DNA of 64,000 nt from Allomuricauda sp. TY007 (GTDB taxonomy: Bacteria > Bacteroidota > Bacteroidia > Flavobacteriales > Flavobacteriaceae), in assembly GCF_010468565.1 (NCBI RefSeq), contig NZ_WUEG01000007.1, positions 124,001 to 188,000 of the forward strand. Reading direction: 5' to 3'. The position numbers and the translations under genes are program-made. Shown here in pieces: positions 10,170 through 18,883 of this stretch. The notes beneath the pieces are model-generated. The model searched no databases, was not told where the DNA came from, and was given only the letters and a program-made list of their open reading frames with translations. Numbering within the stretch: the stretch's first letter is position 1; the number at the start of each line of letters is the position of its first letter.

Positions 10170-10658
10170 ATGATGTACAAATTTGAAAAAATAGCCCTTT
10201 TGGTTTTTGTCCTTGCCCTGGCATCATGCAAAACGGAATCTAAACAGGCACTTAAAACAGAATCCATATCCTTTACCAAGGAAGGGGACCTCGCCGTGAT
10301 AGCTACAGAAACAGACTCCGTAAAGGCAAATTTTGATATAGAGATAGCAGAAACAGATTATGAGACCAAAACAGGACTCATGTACAGAAAATCCATGGAA
10401 AAGGAGCAAGGAATGCTGTTCATACAGCCTACCGAGGCCTTGCAATACTTCTATATGAAGAACACAGAAATTCCTTTGGATATCATCTATATTAGTCAGG
10501 CCCAAAAAATTGTTAGCTTTCAAAAAAATGCAAAACCGTTTGATGAAAACACCCTACCCTCCAATGCACCTGCAAAATATGTACTGGAGATAAATGCAGG
10601 ACTTTCGGACCAACTAGGGTTGCAAGTCGGTGACAGCATTAGCTTTTCACGTAATTAA
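10170..10658 (+). CDS. DUF192 lipoprotein
   Basis: 162 residues. The signal peptide ends in a lipobox, LALASC, with the acylated cysteine near residue 20. Residues ~50-160 are a DUF192 domain (ETKTGLMYRKSMEKEQGMLFIQP, YMKNTEIPLDIIYIS, YVLEINAG). DUF192 proteins are small beta-rich envelope proteins without a settled function. The start may be either of two adjacent ATG codons (10170 or 10173). It sits between lgt and a GNAT gene with one-base and zero-base spacing, so all three probably form one operon. Confidence 0.9.
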   Translation: MMYKFEKIALLVFVLALASCKTESKQALKTESISFTKEGDLAVIATETDSVKANFDIEIAETDYETKTGLMYRKSMEKEQGMLFIQPTEALQYFYMKNTEIPLDIIYISQAQKIVSFQKNAKPFDENTLPSNAPAKYVLEINAGLSDQLGLQVGDSISFSRN

Positions 10659-11180
10659 ATGCCCAAATATCTATTAGAAAACCAAGCATCGGAGCGATTG
10701 ATTTTTCGAAAGCTGAAAAAATCGGATTTTGATGATTGGTTGCCTTTTTACCACAACCCCAAATCCACACAGTTTTGGGAAGGACTTCCCACTGACCCTA
10801 TTGAAGCTTGCAAAACGCAGTTCGACAGGGTTTTTGAACGTTACGAAAACAAGTTGGGCGGGATGAACGCCCTAATTTCAAAAGAATCGGGAGAATTGGT
10901 TGGAATTTGTGGTCTGCTCGTGCAAACGGTCGACGATATACAAGAACTGGAAATCGGTTATTCTGTGCTTCCTAAGTTTTGGCTAAAGGGATATGCATTC
11001 GAAGCAGCTCAAAAATGTAAGAAGTTTGCGTTTGAAAACAACTTTGCAGATTCATTGATTTCCATAATCCATGTGGATAACATTCCATCACAAAGAGTGG
11101 CCATAAAAAATGGCATGCACCTGGACAAAACCACCACCTACAGGGATAATCCAGTTCATATTTTTAGAGTAAATAAATGA
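10659..11180 (+). CDS. GNAT-family N-acetyltransferase (RimJ/RimL-like)
   Basis: 173 residues. The pattern matches ribosomal-type GNAT acetyltransferases: SERLIFRKLKKSDFDDW at the N-terminus, a core strand LEIGYSVLPKFWLKGYAFEAA that positions acetyl-CoA, and the closing NIPSQRVAIKNGM. The acceptor is unknown. The ATG abuts the stop of the DUF192 gene, indicating translational coupling. Confidence 0.88.
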   Translation: MPKYLLENQASERLIFRKLKKSDFDDWLPFYHNPKSTQFWEGLPTDPIEACKTQFDRVFERYENKLGGMNALISKESGELVGICGLLVQTVDDIQELEIGYSVLPKFWLKGYAFEAAQKCKKFAFENNFADSLISIIHVDNIPSQRVAIKNGMHLDKTTTYRDNPVHIFRVNK

Positions 11181-11214
11181 TAATCGTATTTTTGGGACAA
11201 TACCTTTTTACCAC

Positions 11215-12465
11215 ATGAAGCTACCCAAAAGCTACGCCGTCCTAACACAAAACAATTCCAATACGCAGCAATTGGTGCATAACCTGCTCCGCAACCAACC
11301 CATCGATGGTTTAAAGGAACTACAACCATTGAACGGGCTGCTTTTTTCACGGTCAGAAATCAATCGGTACATGGATGAAGAAGAACGGCATGATATTAAA
11401 ATCCTGACCAAGAATAGCGAACAATCCTTAAAAACGATGAGCAGTGGGGAACAAAAAAAGGCTTTGCTCAATTATTTGTTGCAACAAGACCCTGATTTTA
11501 TGGTTTTGGTGAATCCTTTTGATAATTTGGATATGGCCACACAGACCAAGTTAAAAAAACAGCTTTTGGATATTGCTTCCAGTAAAATTCTGGTCCAATT
11601 GGTGAGTCGATTGGATGATATATTGCCCAACACTTCCAATTTTATTAAGCTGGATGGAAGTAATCTTCATCAATACGATTCGCCCGATGCTTTTTGGAAC
11701 GAAAACAAAAACGAACCCATCAGTTTTAATGGTACAATTCCACCGCCTTTATCCCCGGTTAAAGTTGAGGGCACAGAATTGGTCAGCCTAAAAAAGGTAT
11801 CTGTCAGTTTTGATGGTCATCAAGTACTGGACAATATTGATTGGACCATCAAAAAGGGAGAGTTTTGGCAATTGATCGGCCCAAATGGTAGTGGAAAATC
11901 CACTATTCTTTCCATGATTACGGGAGATAGCCACAAAGGCTACGGTCAGGACCTGACCATTTTTGGGCATAAAAAAGGGAGCGGAGAAAGTGTTTGGGAC
12001 CTCAAACAAAAAATAGGGTACTACGCTCCTGCCATTACCGACAAATTTCGAGGATATCACAGTCTGGAAAATATGATCATCTCCGGGCTCCACGACTCCA
12101 TTGGGCTTTATGTACAACCTACGGACCGTGAAAAGCAATTGGCCAACCAATGGCTTGAGCTTTTACAACTAAACGATAGAAAAAACGATCACTTTCGCGA
12201 CCTAAGTACCGGTAATAAGCGTTTGGTTATGATGGCGCGCTCCATGGTAAAACATCCACCATTACTTATTTTGGATGAACCTACGGCAGGGTTGGATGAT
12301 ACCAGTGCGAATCTTTTTGTGTCCTTGGTAAACAAAATCGCCAAAGAAAGCGAAACCGCTATCATTTTTGTATCCCATCGTAAAGAGCCAGAGCTAGCTC
12401 CAGAGTATATTTTTGAACTACATCCGTCGGAAAAAGGCTCCACAGGTATCACTTCCAAATCATAA
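11215..12465 (+). CDS. Two-half ABC ATPase, first half degenerate (ModF-like)
   Basis: 416 residues, no membrane segments. The C-terminal half is a complete nucleotide-binding domain: Walker A GPNGSGKST (~222-230), signature LSTGNKRL and Walker B LLILDEPTAGLDD (~350-362), then a His in VSHRKE. The N-terminal half keeps a signature-like MSSGEQKKALLNYL and a relic Walker B (MVLVNPFDNLD, with Asn-Pro where Asp-Glu is expected) but has no Walker A. This is the layout of ModF/PhrA-type soluble ABC proteins, whose role is uncertain (molybdenum or DNA repair links have been proposed). No permease gene lies nearby. Confidence 0.85.
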   Translation: MKLPKSYAVLTQNNSNTQQLVHNLLRNQPIDGLKELQPLNGLLFSRSEINRYMDEEERHDIKILTKNSEQSLKTMSSGEQKKALLNYLLQQDPDFMVLVNPFDNLDMATQTKLKKQLLDIASSKILVQLVSRLDDILPNTSNFIKLDGSNLHQYDSPDAFWNENKNEPISFNGTIPPPLSPVKVEGTELVSLKKVSVSFDGHQVLDNIDWTIKKGEFWQLIGPNGSGKSTILSMITGDSHKGYGQDLTIFGHKKGSGESVWDLKQKIGYYAPAITDKFRGYHSLENMIISGLHDSIGLYVQPTDREKQLANQWLELLQLNDRKNDHFRDLSTGNKRLVMMARSMVKHPPLLILDEPTAGLDDTSANLFVSLVNKIAKESETAIIFVSHRKEPELAPEYIFELHPSEKGSTGITSKS

Positions 12466-12547
12466 AAGTTTCACAAACAAACACTTAACCCACCCATTCA
12501 TTTTTTTGCTATCTTAAAGGGAATTCAACCATTAACTATTCCCTCAC

Positions 12548-14011
12548 ATGCAAAAAATCAACGTTAAGCCAGGCGCCAAACTTGTAGACTACAAGGCGTA
12601 CGGCTCCCTCTACTCTTCTGTCCTCGATTTTATGGAACAGGCCAAAGAACCCATTGAATCTTTGAGTGGACGAACCATCTGGATGATAAACTCCACTGCA
12701 ATTGGTGGTGGTGTTGCTGAAATGCTGCCCAGTCAAATGCGAATTTTACGAGAACTGGGTGTATCCATTGAATGGCTTGTTATCGAAGCCAAAAAGGATG
12801 CTTTTTTCAGCTTGACCAAGCGAATCCATAATGCCATTCACGGTAGTGGCGATGGAGTTTTCACAGAAGAGGACCGCAAAATTTATGAAGAAGTCAACCA
12901 AAACAATCTTGCCAAAGCATTGGAATTGATCAATGATGGTGACATTGTAGTGGTCCATGACCCTCAACCCATGCCTTTGGCAGCCATGATCAAAAAAGAG
13001 AAGAAGGTTTCCATTGTTTGGCGGTGCCACATCGGTTTGGAAGAAGACACAGCCGTTACCGATGCCGTTTGGAAGTTTTTGGAGCCTTACACTAACTATT
13101 ATGACCATTTTGTGTTCAGTCTCCCCTCTTATGTACCCAAACCATTAAAAGATAGAACATCCATTATCCCCCCTGCCATCGACCCGTTGAGCCATAAGAA
13201 CCGGGAGCTTCAATTGCACAAGTGCATCGGGATATTGTATCAATCGGGTGTTTTGGATGACCACAAGGCCATACTTTATCATCGGTACAAACATTTGGTA
13301 AGAAAAGTGATGCCCGACGGTTCCTTTGATTTTTTGGATGCCGATGTAAATCTGGATTTGATTTATCGCCCTATAATCACGGAAATATCCCGGTGGGATA
13401 GGCTCAAGGGTTTTAAAGAACTGATGGAAGCCTTTATTAAAATGAAGATGGACAACCGTAAAAACGGAGACCCAAAAAGTCTGGAGTACAAACGTATAGA
13501 AATGACCCTTTTGGTCATGGCAGGTCCTGACCCTGCATTTGTATCCGATGACCCTGAAGGCAAAGAGGTGCTACAGGAATTGACAGAAACCTATAAGACA
13601 GTGGATAAAAACATGCAGAACGATATTGCGATTTTGCTGTTACCGCTGGATAACCCTAAAGAAAATGCTTTGATCGTCAATGCATTACAACGAACCTCTA
13701 GTTTTATTGTACAAAACTCCATTCAAGAAGGGTTTGGACTTACCGCAACGGAAGCCATGTGGAAAAGGAAACCGGTACTGGTATCGAATGCTGCAGGACT
13801 CAAATATCAGGTAGTCCATAACAAAACAGGACAGATAAATCCCGACCCAACGGATATTGAAAGCTTGTCCAGAACATTGGCGTACATGCTCAATCATCCT
13901 AAAGAAAGGGATAAATGGGGATTTAACGGGCAGCTCAGAGTAATTCAGAACTTTACCCTGTTCAGTCAATTATTATCGTGGCTGGAAACATTGTCAGCTA
14001 ATAAAGCCTAA
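12548..14011 (+). CDS. GT4 glycosyltransferase, trehalose-synthase-like (TreT family)
   Basis: 487 residues. The N-terminal half carries WMINSTAIGGGVAEML, a glycine-rich donor-site loop, and VVVHDPQP; the C-terminal half has the GT4 pattern ITEISRWDRLKG, VQNSIQEGFGLTATEAMWKRKPVL with the catalytic E-x7-E. This combination is that of TreT/trehalose phosphorylase-like enzymes, which join nucleotide-sugar (or glucose-1-phosphate) and glucose to make trehalose. The substrate in this organism is inferred only. The gene stands alone, followed by a bidirectional terminator facing secDF. Confidence 0.85.
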   Translation: MQKINVKPGAKLVDYKAYGSLYSSVLDFMEQAKEPIESLSGRTIWMINSTAIGGGVAEMLPSQMRILRELGVSIEWLVIEAKKDAFFSLTKRIHNAIHGSGDGVFTEEDRKIYEEVNQNNLAKALELINDGDIVVVHDPQPMPLAAMIKKEKKVSIVWRCHIGLEEDTAVTDAVWKFLEPYTNYYDHFVFSLPSYVPKPLKDRTSIIPPAIDPLSHKNRELQLHKCIGILYQSGVLDDHKAILYHRYKHLVRKVMPDGSFDFLDADVNLDLIYRPIITEISRWDRLKGFKELMEAFIKMKMDNRKNGDPKSLEYKRIEMTLLVMAGPDPAFVSDDPEGKEVLQELTETYKTVDKNMQNDIAILLLPLDNPKENALIVNALQRTSSFIVQNSIQEGFGLTATEAMWKRKPVLVSNAAGLKYQVVHNKTGQINPDPTDIESLSRTLAYMLNHPKERDKWGFNGQLRVIQNFTLFSQLLSWLETLSANKA

Positions 14012-14016
14012 AAAAC

Positions 14017-14041
14017 AAAGGCCCTCAAATTGAGGGCCTTT
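14017..14041. terminator. Bidirectional terminator between glycosyltransferase and secDF
   Basis: AAAGGCCCTC (14017-14026) and GAGGGCCTTT (14032-14041) form a 10-bp perfect stem with a five-base loop. A-tracts on one side and T-tracts on the other let it serve both convergent genes. Confidence 0.85.
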
Positions 14042-14072
14042 CTTATAAAGTGTAATATAAAAAAACGAAAAA

Positions 14073-17039
14073 CTATGCTTCTGTAGCAGCAGCAATTTTC
14101 TTCTTTAACGAGTCGAACATCACAGGTGTTGCGATAAATACAGAAGAATATGTACCTACAATCACACCTACGATCATCGCGAACATAAACCCTCTAAGGC
14201 TTTCTCCTCCAAAGATGAAGATGGCCAACAACACGATCAATGTGGTAAGCGAGGTGTTCAACGTTCTACTCAAAGTACTGTTCAATGCTAGGTTGATATT
14301 TTCCCCGCCTTGGAATCCTTTTAAACCGGTAATCTCACGGATACGGTCGAATACTACCACCGTATCATTCAGGGAGTACCCGATCACAGTTAGAATCGCT
14401 GCAATAAAGGCTTGGTCGATTTCCATATTGAAGGGCATAATGTCTCCTGTCAATGAAAAAATCCCCAACACGATCATTACATCGTGGAATACCGCAACAA
14501 CGGCGCCCAATGAGAACTGCCATTTTCTAAATCGCAATAGAATGTATAGAAAAACTACCGCCAATGATCCAATAATGGCCAAAAAGGCATTTTTCTTGAT
14601 ATCATCCGCTATGGTCGGTCCTACTTTAACGGATTGTAGGATACCTATTGATTTTTCCGAAGCACCAACGGTGAAATCGTCAAAAGATGTTCCGTCCGGC
14701 AAATATTTTTGTAGCGTGGTATAAAGCATATTTTGAATCTCGGTATCCACCTCAACTCCTTCTTCATCCACTTTGTAGGGCGTTGTTACTTTTATCTGGT
14801 TTGCATCTCCAAAAGTCTTCACATTGGTTCCACTACCAAAAACCGTATTTAGTTCAGAAGCAATTTCGGAAGGGCTTACTGCTTTTTCAAAACGAATTTG
14901 ATAAGAGCGTCCTCCGATAAAGTCAACCCCTTGATTCAGTCCATTTGTAAGCAATGAAAAGGTGCTCACGGCTAGTAAGATTCCAGAAACAATGTAGGCT
15001 ATCTTACGCTTGGACAAGAAATTGATATGCAAATTGGTAAACAGGTTCCTGGTAATTCCTGTACTGAAATCCAATCGTCTTCCCTTTTTGCTCGTATAGG
15101 CCTCGATCATTAATCTGGTCACAAATATGGCAGTAAACAACGAGGTAACAATACCGATCATCAATGTTGTGGCAAAACCTTTAATAGGCCCTGACCCAAA
15201 AATAAACAGGATAATCGCGGTCAATCCCGTAGTGATGTTTGCATCCAAAATGGAGGACAAAGCATTACCAAAACCATCTGCAATGGCCTGTGCTTTTCCT
15301 TTTCCACGGGCCAACTCTTCTTTAATCCTTTCAAAAATAAGTACGTTCGCATCTACCGACATACCAATGGTAAGTACAATACCTGCGATACCTGGCAATG
15401 TCAATACAGCTCCAAGGCTCGTCAACACTCCAAAAATCAACAAAATATTGAATACCAATGCGATGTCTGCAAATACCCCTGCCCTACCGTAGTAGAAAAT
15501 CATCCATACAAGCACAAATACCATTGCAATGATGAAGGACATGAAACCACTATCAATGGCTTCTTGTCCCAAGGATGGACCTACAACTTCCGATTGAATA
15601 ATATCGGCCGAAGCAGGAAGTTTACCTGCACGCAGTACGTTAGCGATATCTTTTGTTTCGTTTACAGTAAATGTACCTGTAATCTCTGAACGCCCTCCAG
15701 AAATAGGTCCTGAAGAAACACCTGGTGCGGTGTACACTTTATTGTCCAAAACAATGGCAATACCAGTTTGATTGTTATAGGCATCCCCTGTCAATTCCTC
15801 CCACTCTTTCGCACCACGCGTATTCATGGTCATGCTAACGGCCGGTTTGTTGAACTGGTCGAAAGTATCCTGCGCATCGGAAACCACATCTCCGCTAATT
15901 CTTGGGGTGCCTTCCCTGTTGGATTTCAATGCATATAGGTCAGCTACTTCGGAATCTTTTGCGGGGCGCTCCCAAAGAAACCTGGTAAACTGGATATCGT
16001 TGGGCAACAATCTTTTAATTTCTGGCATCCTTAAGTACGCACCAAGCTCAGCTGTATCGGAAACCATGGCACGGGCAATGGCATGACTACCTGGGTTGGC
16101 TGGGAGCAATTTTCCCAATATTGGATTGGCCTCTTGGGTCATATCCAAGGAGTCTTGGGATACATCGGAAAGCAAGGAATCAATCTCAGATTCTGGTTTG
16201 GAAGCCTCATCTTCACTTGTCTCAGGTTCCAAAATCTCTTTTAAACGCTCGTTGGCATTTACCAAAAAGTTTCCTATGCTTTGGTTGCTCTGCGGGTAGG
16301 TTTCCCAGAATTCCAATTGTGCCGTACTGGACAACAATTCTTGGGCACGGGCAATATCCCTGGCACCTGGAAGTTCTACCAAAATTCTTCCTGAGTTTCC
16401 TTCTCTTTGAATGTTGGGCTGGGTTACCCCAAAACCATCGATACGCTCACGAAGTACCTCGAATGCAGAAACAATGGATTCATCAATCTTTCTTCTGATA
16501 ATGGGTTTTACCTCATCATCCGTCATTTGAAAGTTGACTTCATCGCTAAGGCCTTTATTGGCAAAAATATCGGGTGATGCCAATTTGGTATCCCCTTTGA
16601 TTTTATCAAAAGCCTCAAAAAACAACTCCAAATAAGTGTCATCACTATTGGTCGATGCTTCATCGGCATCTGCCAATGCTTTGTTGAAAACAGGGTTTTT
16701 GGTATTGTTGGCCAATCCTTTCAAGATATCCTTTACGGAAATCTGCAAGGTTACATTGATACCTCCTTTAAGGTCCAATCCCTTGTTCAACTCTTTTGTT
16801 TTGGCATCCTCATAGCTCGTAAAGCCCAAAACAGTGTTGTCACTGATGGAATCCAAATACGATGCCTCTAAAGCTTCACGCTTTGCAACATAATCTTCCT
16901 CAGCTTCCGAAATTTGGCTAACTGCGTATGTTTCAGCATCCTTCTCCAATTTACTTGTAATAAAAGTATAGGATAACTGATAGATGCTCACCAAGCCAAA
17001 AAGGATTGCGAAAAGCCTTATAAGTCCTTTATTCTGCAT
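14073..17039 (-). CDS. secDF: Fused protein translocase subunit SecDF
   Basis: 988 residues. SecD and SecF, separate in E. coli, are one polypeptide, as in most Bacteroidota. It uses the proton motive force to pull preproteins through SecYEG. The N-terminal helix (LIRLFAILFGLVSIYQL) precedes the large periplasmic P1 region containing GLDLKGGINVTLQ (~88-100). The SecD membrane part follows VVGPSLGQEAI (~490) with SVDANVLIFERIKEE. SecF begins near 665 and holds GVDFIGGRSY and the ending LNDTVVVFDRIREI. An acidic Ser/Asp/Glu-rich insertion near 270-300 is variable. A good promoter lies just upstream. Confidence 0.97.
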   Translation of the reverse strand: MQNKGLIRLFAILFGLVSIYQLSYTFITSKLEKDAETYAVSQISEAEEDYVAKREALEASYLDSISDNTVLGFTSYEDAKTKELNKGLDLKGGINVTLQISVKDILKGLANNTKNPVFNKALADADEASTNSDDTYLELFFEAFDKIKGDTKLASPDIFANKGLSDEVNFQMTDDEVKPIIRRKIDESIVSAFEVLRERIDGFGVTQPNIQREGNSGRILVELPGARDIARAQELLSSTAQLEFWETYPQSNQSIGNFLVNANERLKEILEPETSEDEASKPESEIDSLLSDVSQDSLDMTQEANPILGKLLPANPGSHAIARAMVSDTAELGAYLRMPEIKRLLPNDIQFTRFLWERPAKDSEVADLYALKSNREGTPRISGDVVSDAQDTFDQFNKPAVSMTMNTRGAKEWEELTGDAYNNQTGIAIVLDNKVYTAPGVSSGPISGGRSEITGTFTVNETKDIANVLRAGKLPASADIIQSEVVGPSLGQEAIDSGFMSFIIAMVFVLVWMIFYYGRAGVFADIALVFNILLIFGVLTSLGAVLTLPGIAGIVLTIGMSVDANVLIFERIKEELARGKGKAQAIADGFGNALSSILDANITTGLTAIILFIFGSGPIKGFATTLMIGIVTSLFTAIFVTRLMIEAYTSKKGRRLDFSTGITRNLFTNLHINFLSKRKIAYIVSGILLAVSTFSLLTNGLNQGVDFIGGRSYQIRFEKAVSPSEIASELNTVFGSGTNVKTFGDANQIKVTTPYKVDEEGVEVDTEIQNMLYTTLQKYLPDGTSFDDFTVGASEKSIGILQSVKVGPTIADDIKKNAFLAIIGSLAVVFLYILLRFRKWQFSLGAVVAVFHDVMIVLGIFSLTGDIMPFNMEIDQAFIAAILTVIGYSLNDTVVVFDRIREITGLKGFQGGENINLALNSTLSRTLNTSLTTLIVLLAIFIFGGESLRGFMFAMIVGVIVGTYSSVFIATPVMFDSLKKKIAAATEA

Positions 17040-17077
17040 TGATTGTTAATTTTTTAGAAGTTTTCTTAAACAGCGTG

Positions 17078-17108
17078 CAAATATATCATTTCCGATAAGA
17101 TTTGACAA
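17078..17108 (-). promoter_or_regulatory. Promoter of secDF
   Basis: On the minus strand TATATTTG (plus positions 17078-17085) matches TAnnTTTG, and TTG (17106-17108) lies 20 bases upstream of it, the expected -33/-7 spacing. The start codon is 38 bases further on. Confidence 0.7.
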
Positions 17109-17158
17109 TAGAAATTGATGTAATTGCAATTACAGTTGACGGTTATGTCCTAAAAATG

Positions 17159-17241
17159 AAATTGTCATTCTGGACAACCATAGAAATCTCCACCTAAATT
17201 GATAGGCAATTTCATTACGGTAATGTCCAAAATGACAATTT
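17159..17241. repeat. Inverted repeat 3' of mdh
   Basis: AAATTGTCATTCTGGACA (17159-17176) is matched at 17 of 18 positions by the reverse complement of 17224-17241. A third segment (GGCAATTTCATT, 17206-17217) can also pair with the left arm. It lies just after mdh and upstream of the secDF promoter. The TGTCATTCTG core recurs in the repeat near 25460. Confidence 0.7.
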
Positions 17242-17265
17242 AATTGGTTGTTATTATGGTAGCGT

Positions 17266-18192
17266 TTAAACCTCTAGCAGTCCGTTGGTTTTTTTAACGC
17301 CAGCCGCACTTTCTTGCATTTTGGCCTTTTCGGCATCGGATAGTTCAATTTCCACAATTTTTTCGATTCCGTTTTTGCCCAAGATTACTGGTACACCAAT
17401 GCAAATATCGTTCAAATCATACTCGCCCTCCAAAAGGGTGGAACATGGGAACATCTTCTTTTGGTCGCAAGCAATGGCCTGAACCAATCCAGAAACTGCT
17501 GCCCCTGGGGCGTACCATGCGCTAGTGCCCAATAATTTGGTCAATGTGGCTCCTCCTACTTTGGTTTCTTCCACTACCCAGTTCATTTTTTCTTCCGATA
17601 GAAATTCGGAAACTTTTACACTGTTTCTGGTCGCATGCCCAATCAAAGGTACCATTCCAGTATCGCTATGTCCTCCTATCACCATACCGTCTACATCAGA
17701 TATCGGTGCTTCCAAAGCTTGGGCCAATCTATATTTGAATCGGGCACTGTCCAATGCACCGCCCATACCAATAATCCTGTTCTTTGGCAATCCAGTGGCC
17801 TTGTGCACCAAATAGGTCATGGTGTCCATTGGGTTGCTCACCACAATAATGGTTACGTTTGGAGAGTGCTCCAGAAGACTGGTTGCTACCGTTTTTACAA
17901 TACCTGCATTGATTCCGATAAGTTCTTCGCGCGTCATACCGGGCTTACGTGGTATACCCGAGGTAATCACTGCGATGTCGCTATTCGCTGTCTTGCTATA
18001 ATCGTTGGTGCTTCCTGTGATTTTGGTATCAAAACCGTTAAGGGAGGCGGTTTGCATTAAATCCATGGCCTTTCCTTCGGCATATCCTTCTTTGATATCC
18101 AATAAAACAACTTCTGCTGCAAAATTTTTCATTGCTATGTACTCAGCACAGCTTGCTCCAACTGCGCCTGCTCCAACTACGGTAACTTTCAT
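17266..18192 (-). CDS. mdh: Malate dehydrogenase
   Basis: 308 residues, LDH-like type 3 MDH. It interconverts malate and oxaloacetate with NAD in the TCA cycle. NAD-binding GAGAVG (7-12) with D32 at the end of the second strand; substrate arginines R82 and R88 in the mobile loop PRKPGMTREE, and R151; catalytic H175 in GGHSDTGM. R82 (rather than Gln) marks malate/oxaloacetate specificity. It is monocistronic by appearance: the next gene on the strand, secDF, has its own promoter. Confidence 0.97.
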   Translation of the reverse strand: MKVTVVGAGAVGASCAEYIAMKNFAAEVVLLDIKEGYAEGKAMDLMQTASLNGFDTKITGSTNDYSKTANSDIAVITSGIPRKPGMTREELIGINAGIVKTVATSLLEHSPNVTIIVVSNPMDTMTYLVHKATGLPKNRIIGMGGALDSARFKYRLAQALEAPISDVDGMVIGGHSDTGMVPLIGHATRNSVKVSEFLSEEKMNWVVEETKVGGATLTKLLGTSAWYAPGAAVSGLVQAIACDQKKMFPCSTLLEGEYDLNDICIGVPVILGKNGIEKIVEIELSDAEKAKMQESAAGVKKTNGLLEV

Positions 18193-18217
18193 TTGTATAG
18201 ATTTAAATTTTAGTCTT

Positions 18218-18225
18218 CAAAAATA
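18218..18225 (-). promoter_or_regulatory. Candidate -7 box for mdh
   Basis: Minus strand TATTTTTG (plus CAAAAATA) fits TAnnTTTG and lies 25 bases before the mdh ATG. No clear -33 box. Confidence 0.45.
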
Positions 18226-18437
18226 AGGCATTTGGCTCAGAAAAATGCTGACTTTTACCAGTTTTAGCCACTTCAAGCATTCAAAACGTACAAAGCTGAT
18301 GTTCGATTAAAATAGGGGAAGAAGATTCATTAATCCCCAAGAACACAAGAAATGCAAATATTTTATCTTTTTTATGCAATAGTTTCCTACAAACCTACGT
18401 TCTAATAGTCCCAATTTTAATTTAACCTACTTGACCC

Positions 18438-18809
18438 ATGAAAAAGCTCTTTTCATTGTTGTCCATTATTGGCATTATTGCCTTGAGCAACTGCACAAGC
18501 GTACAAGAAAATCACGACCCTATTCTTGGTATTTGGGCAAAAACCGAATCTTCCAGTATTGAGAACAAAAGCACTAGTACCGTTCGAGAGGAATGGATTT
18601 TTAACGACGTATACCTGGGCAGGTACCAGAGATATTCCAATTCCAAATTAATTTTTTATACTGATTTTAAATGGTCCGAAGACAATGGGGCCTATTCCAT
18701 TATATATGGCGACCCTCAAGTAACGGATATTACCGTTAGTTTAAAAAAGGCACAGGAACCTGAAGTATTAACCTTGGACAATGGCTCGGTCTTCGCCACC
18801 AGGGAATAA
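18438..18809 (+). CDS. Small lipoprotein of unknown function
   Basis: 123 residues. The signal peptide MKKLFSLLSIIGIIALSNC ends with a lipobox-like ALSNC. The rest is a compact beta-rich domain starting DPILGIWAKTESS and containing REEWIFNDVYLGRYQRY, which recalls lipocalin-like (DUF) stress lipoproteins where GIW opens the barrel; I cannot name a family with confidence. A terminator follows 26 bases after the stop. Its reading frame has a proper start, lipobox and terminator, so I take it as real. Confidence 0.75.
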   Translation: MKKLFSLLSIIGIIALSNCTSVQENHDPILGIWAKTESSSIENKSTSTVREEWIFNDVYLGRYQRYSNSKLIFYTDFKWSEDNGAYSIIYGDPQVTDITVSLKKAQEPEVLTLDNGSVFATRE

Positions 18810-18835
18810 CGTGAAGACTACATATATGAAAATAG

Positions 18836-18860
18836 GAGGCCCCGGAAACGGGGCCTTCTT
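18836..18860. terminator. Terminator between lipoprotein gene and DUF6588 gene
   Basis: GGCCCCG (18838-18844), GAAA tetraloop, CGGGGCC (18849-18855), then TTCTTT. It probably serves the plus-strand lipoprotein gene and may act for the convergent gene too. Confidence 0.82.
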
Positions 18861-18883
18861 TATTGGTTGGTTGATTTGTTTTT

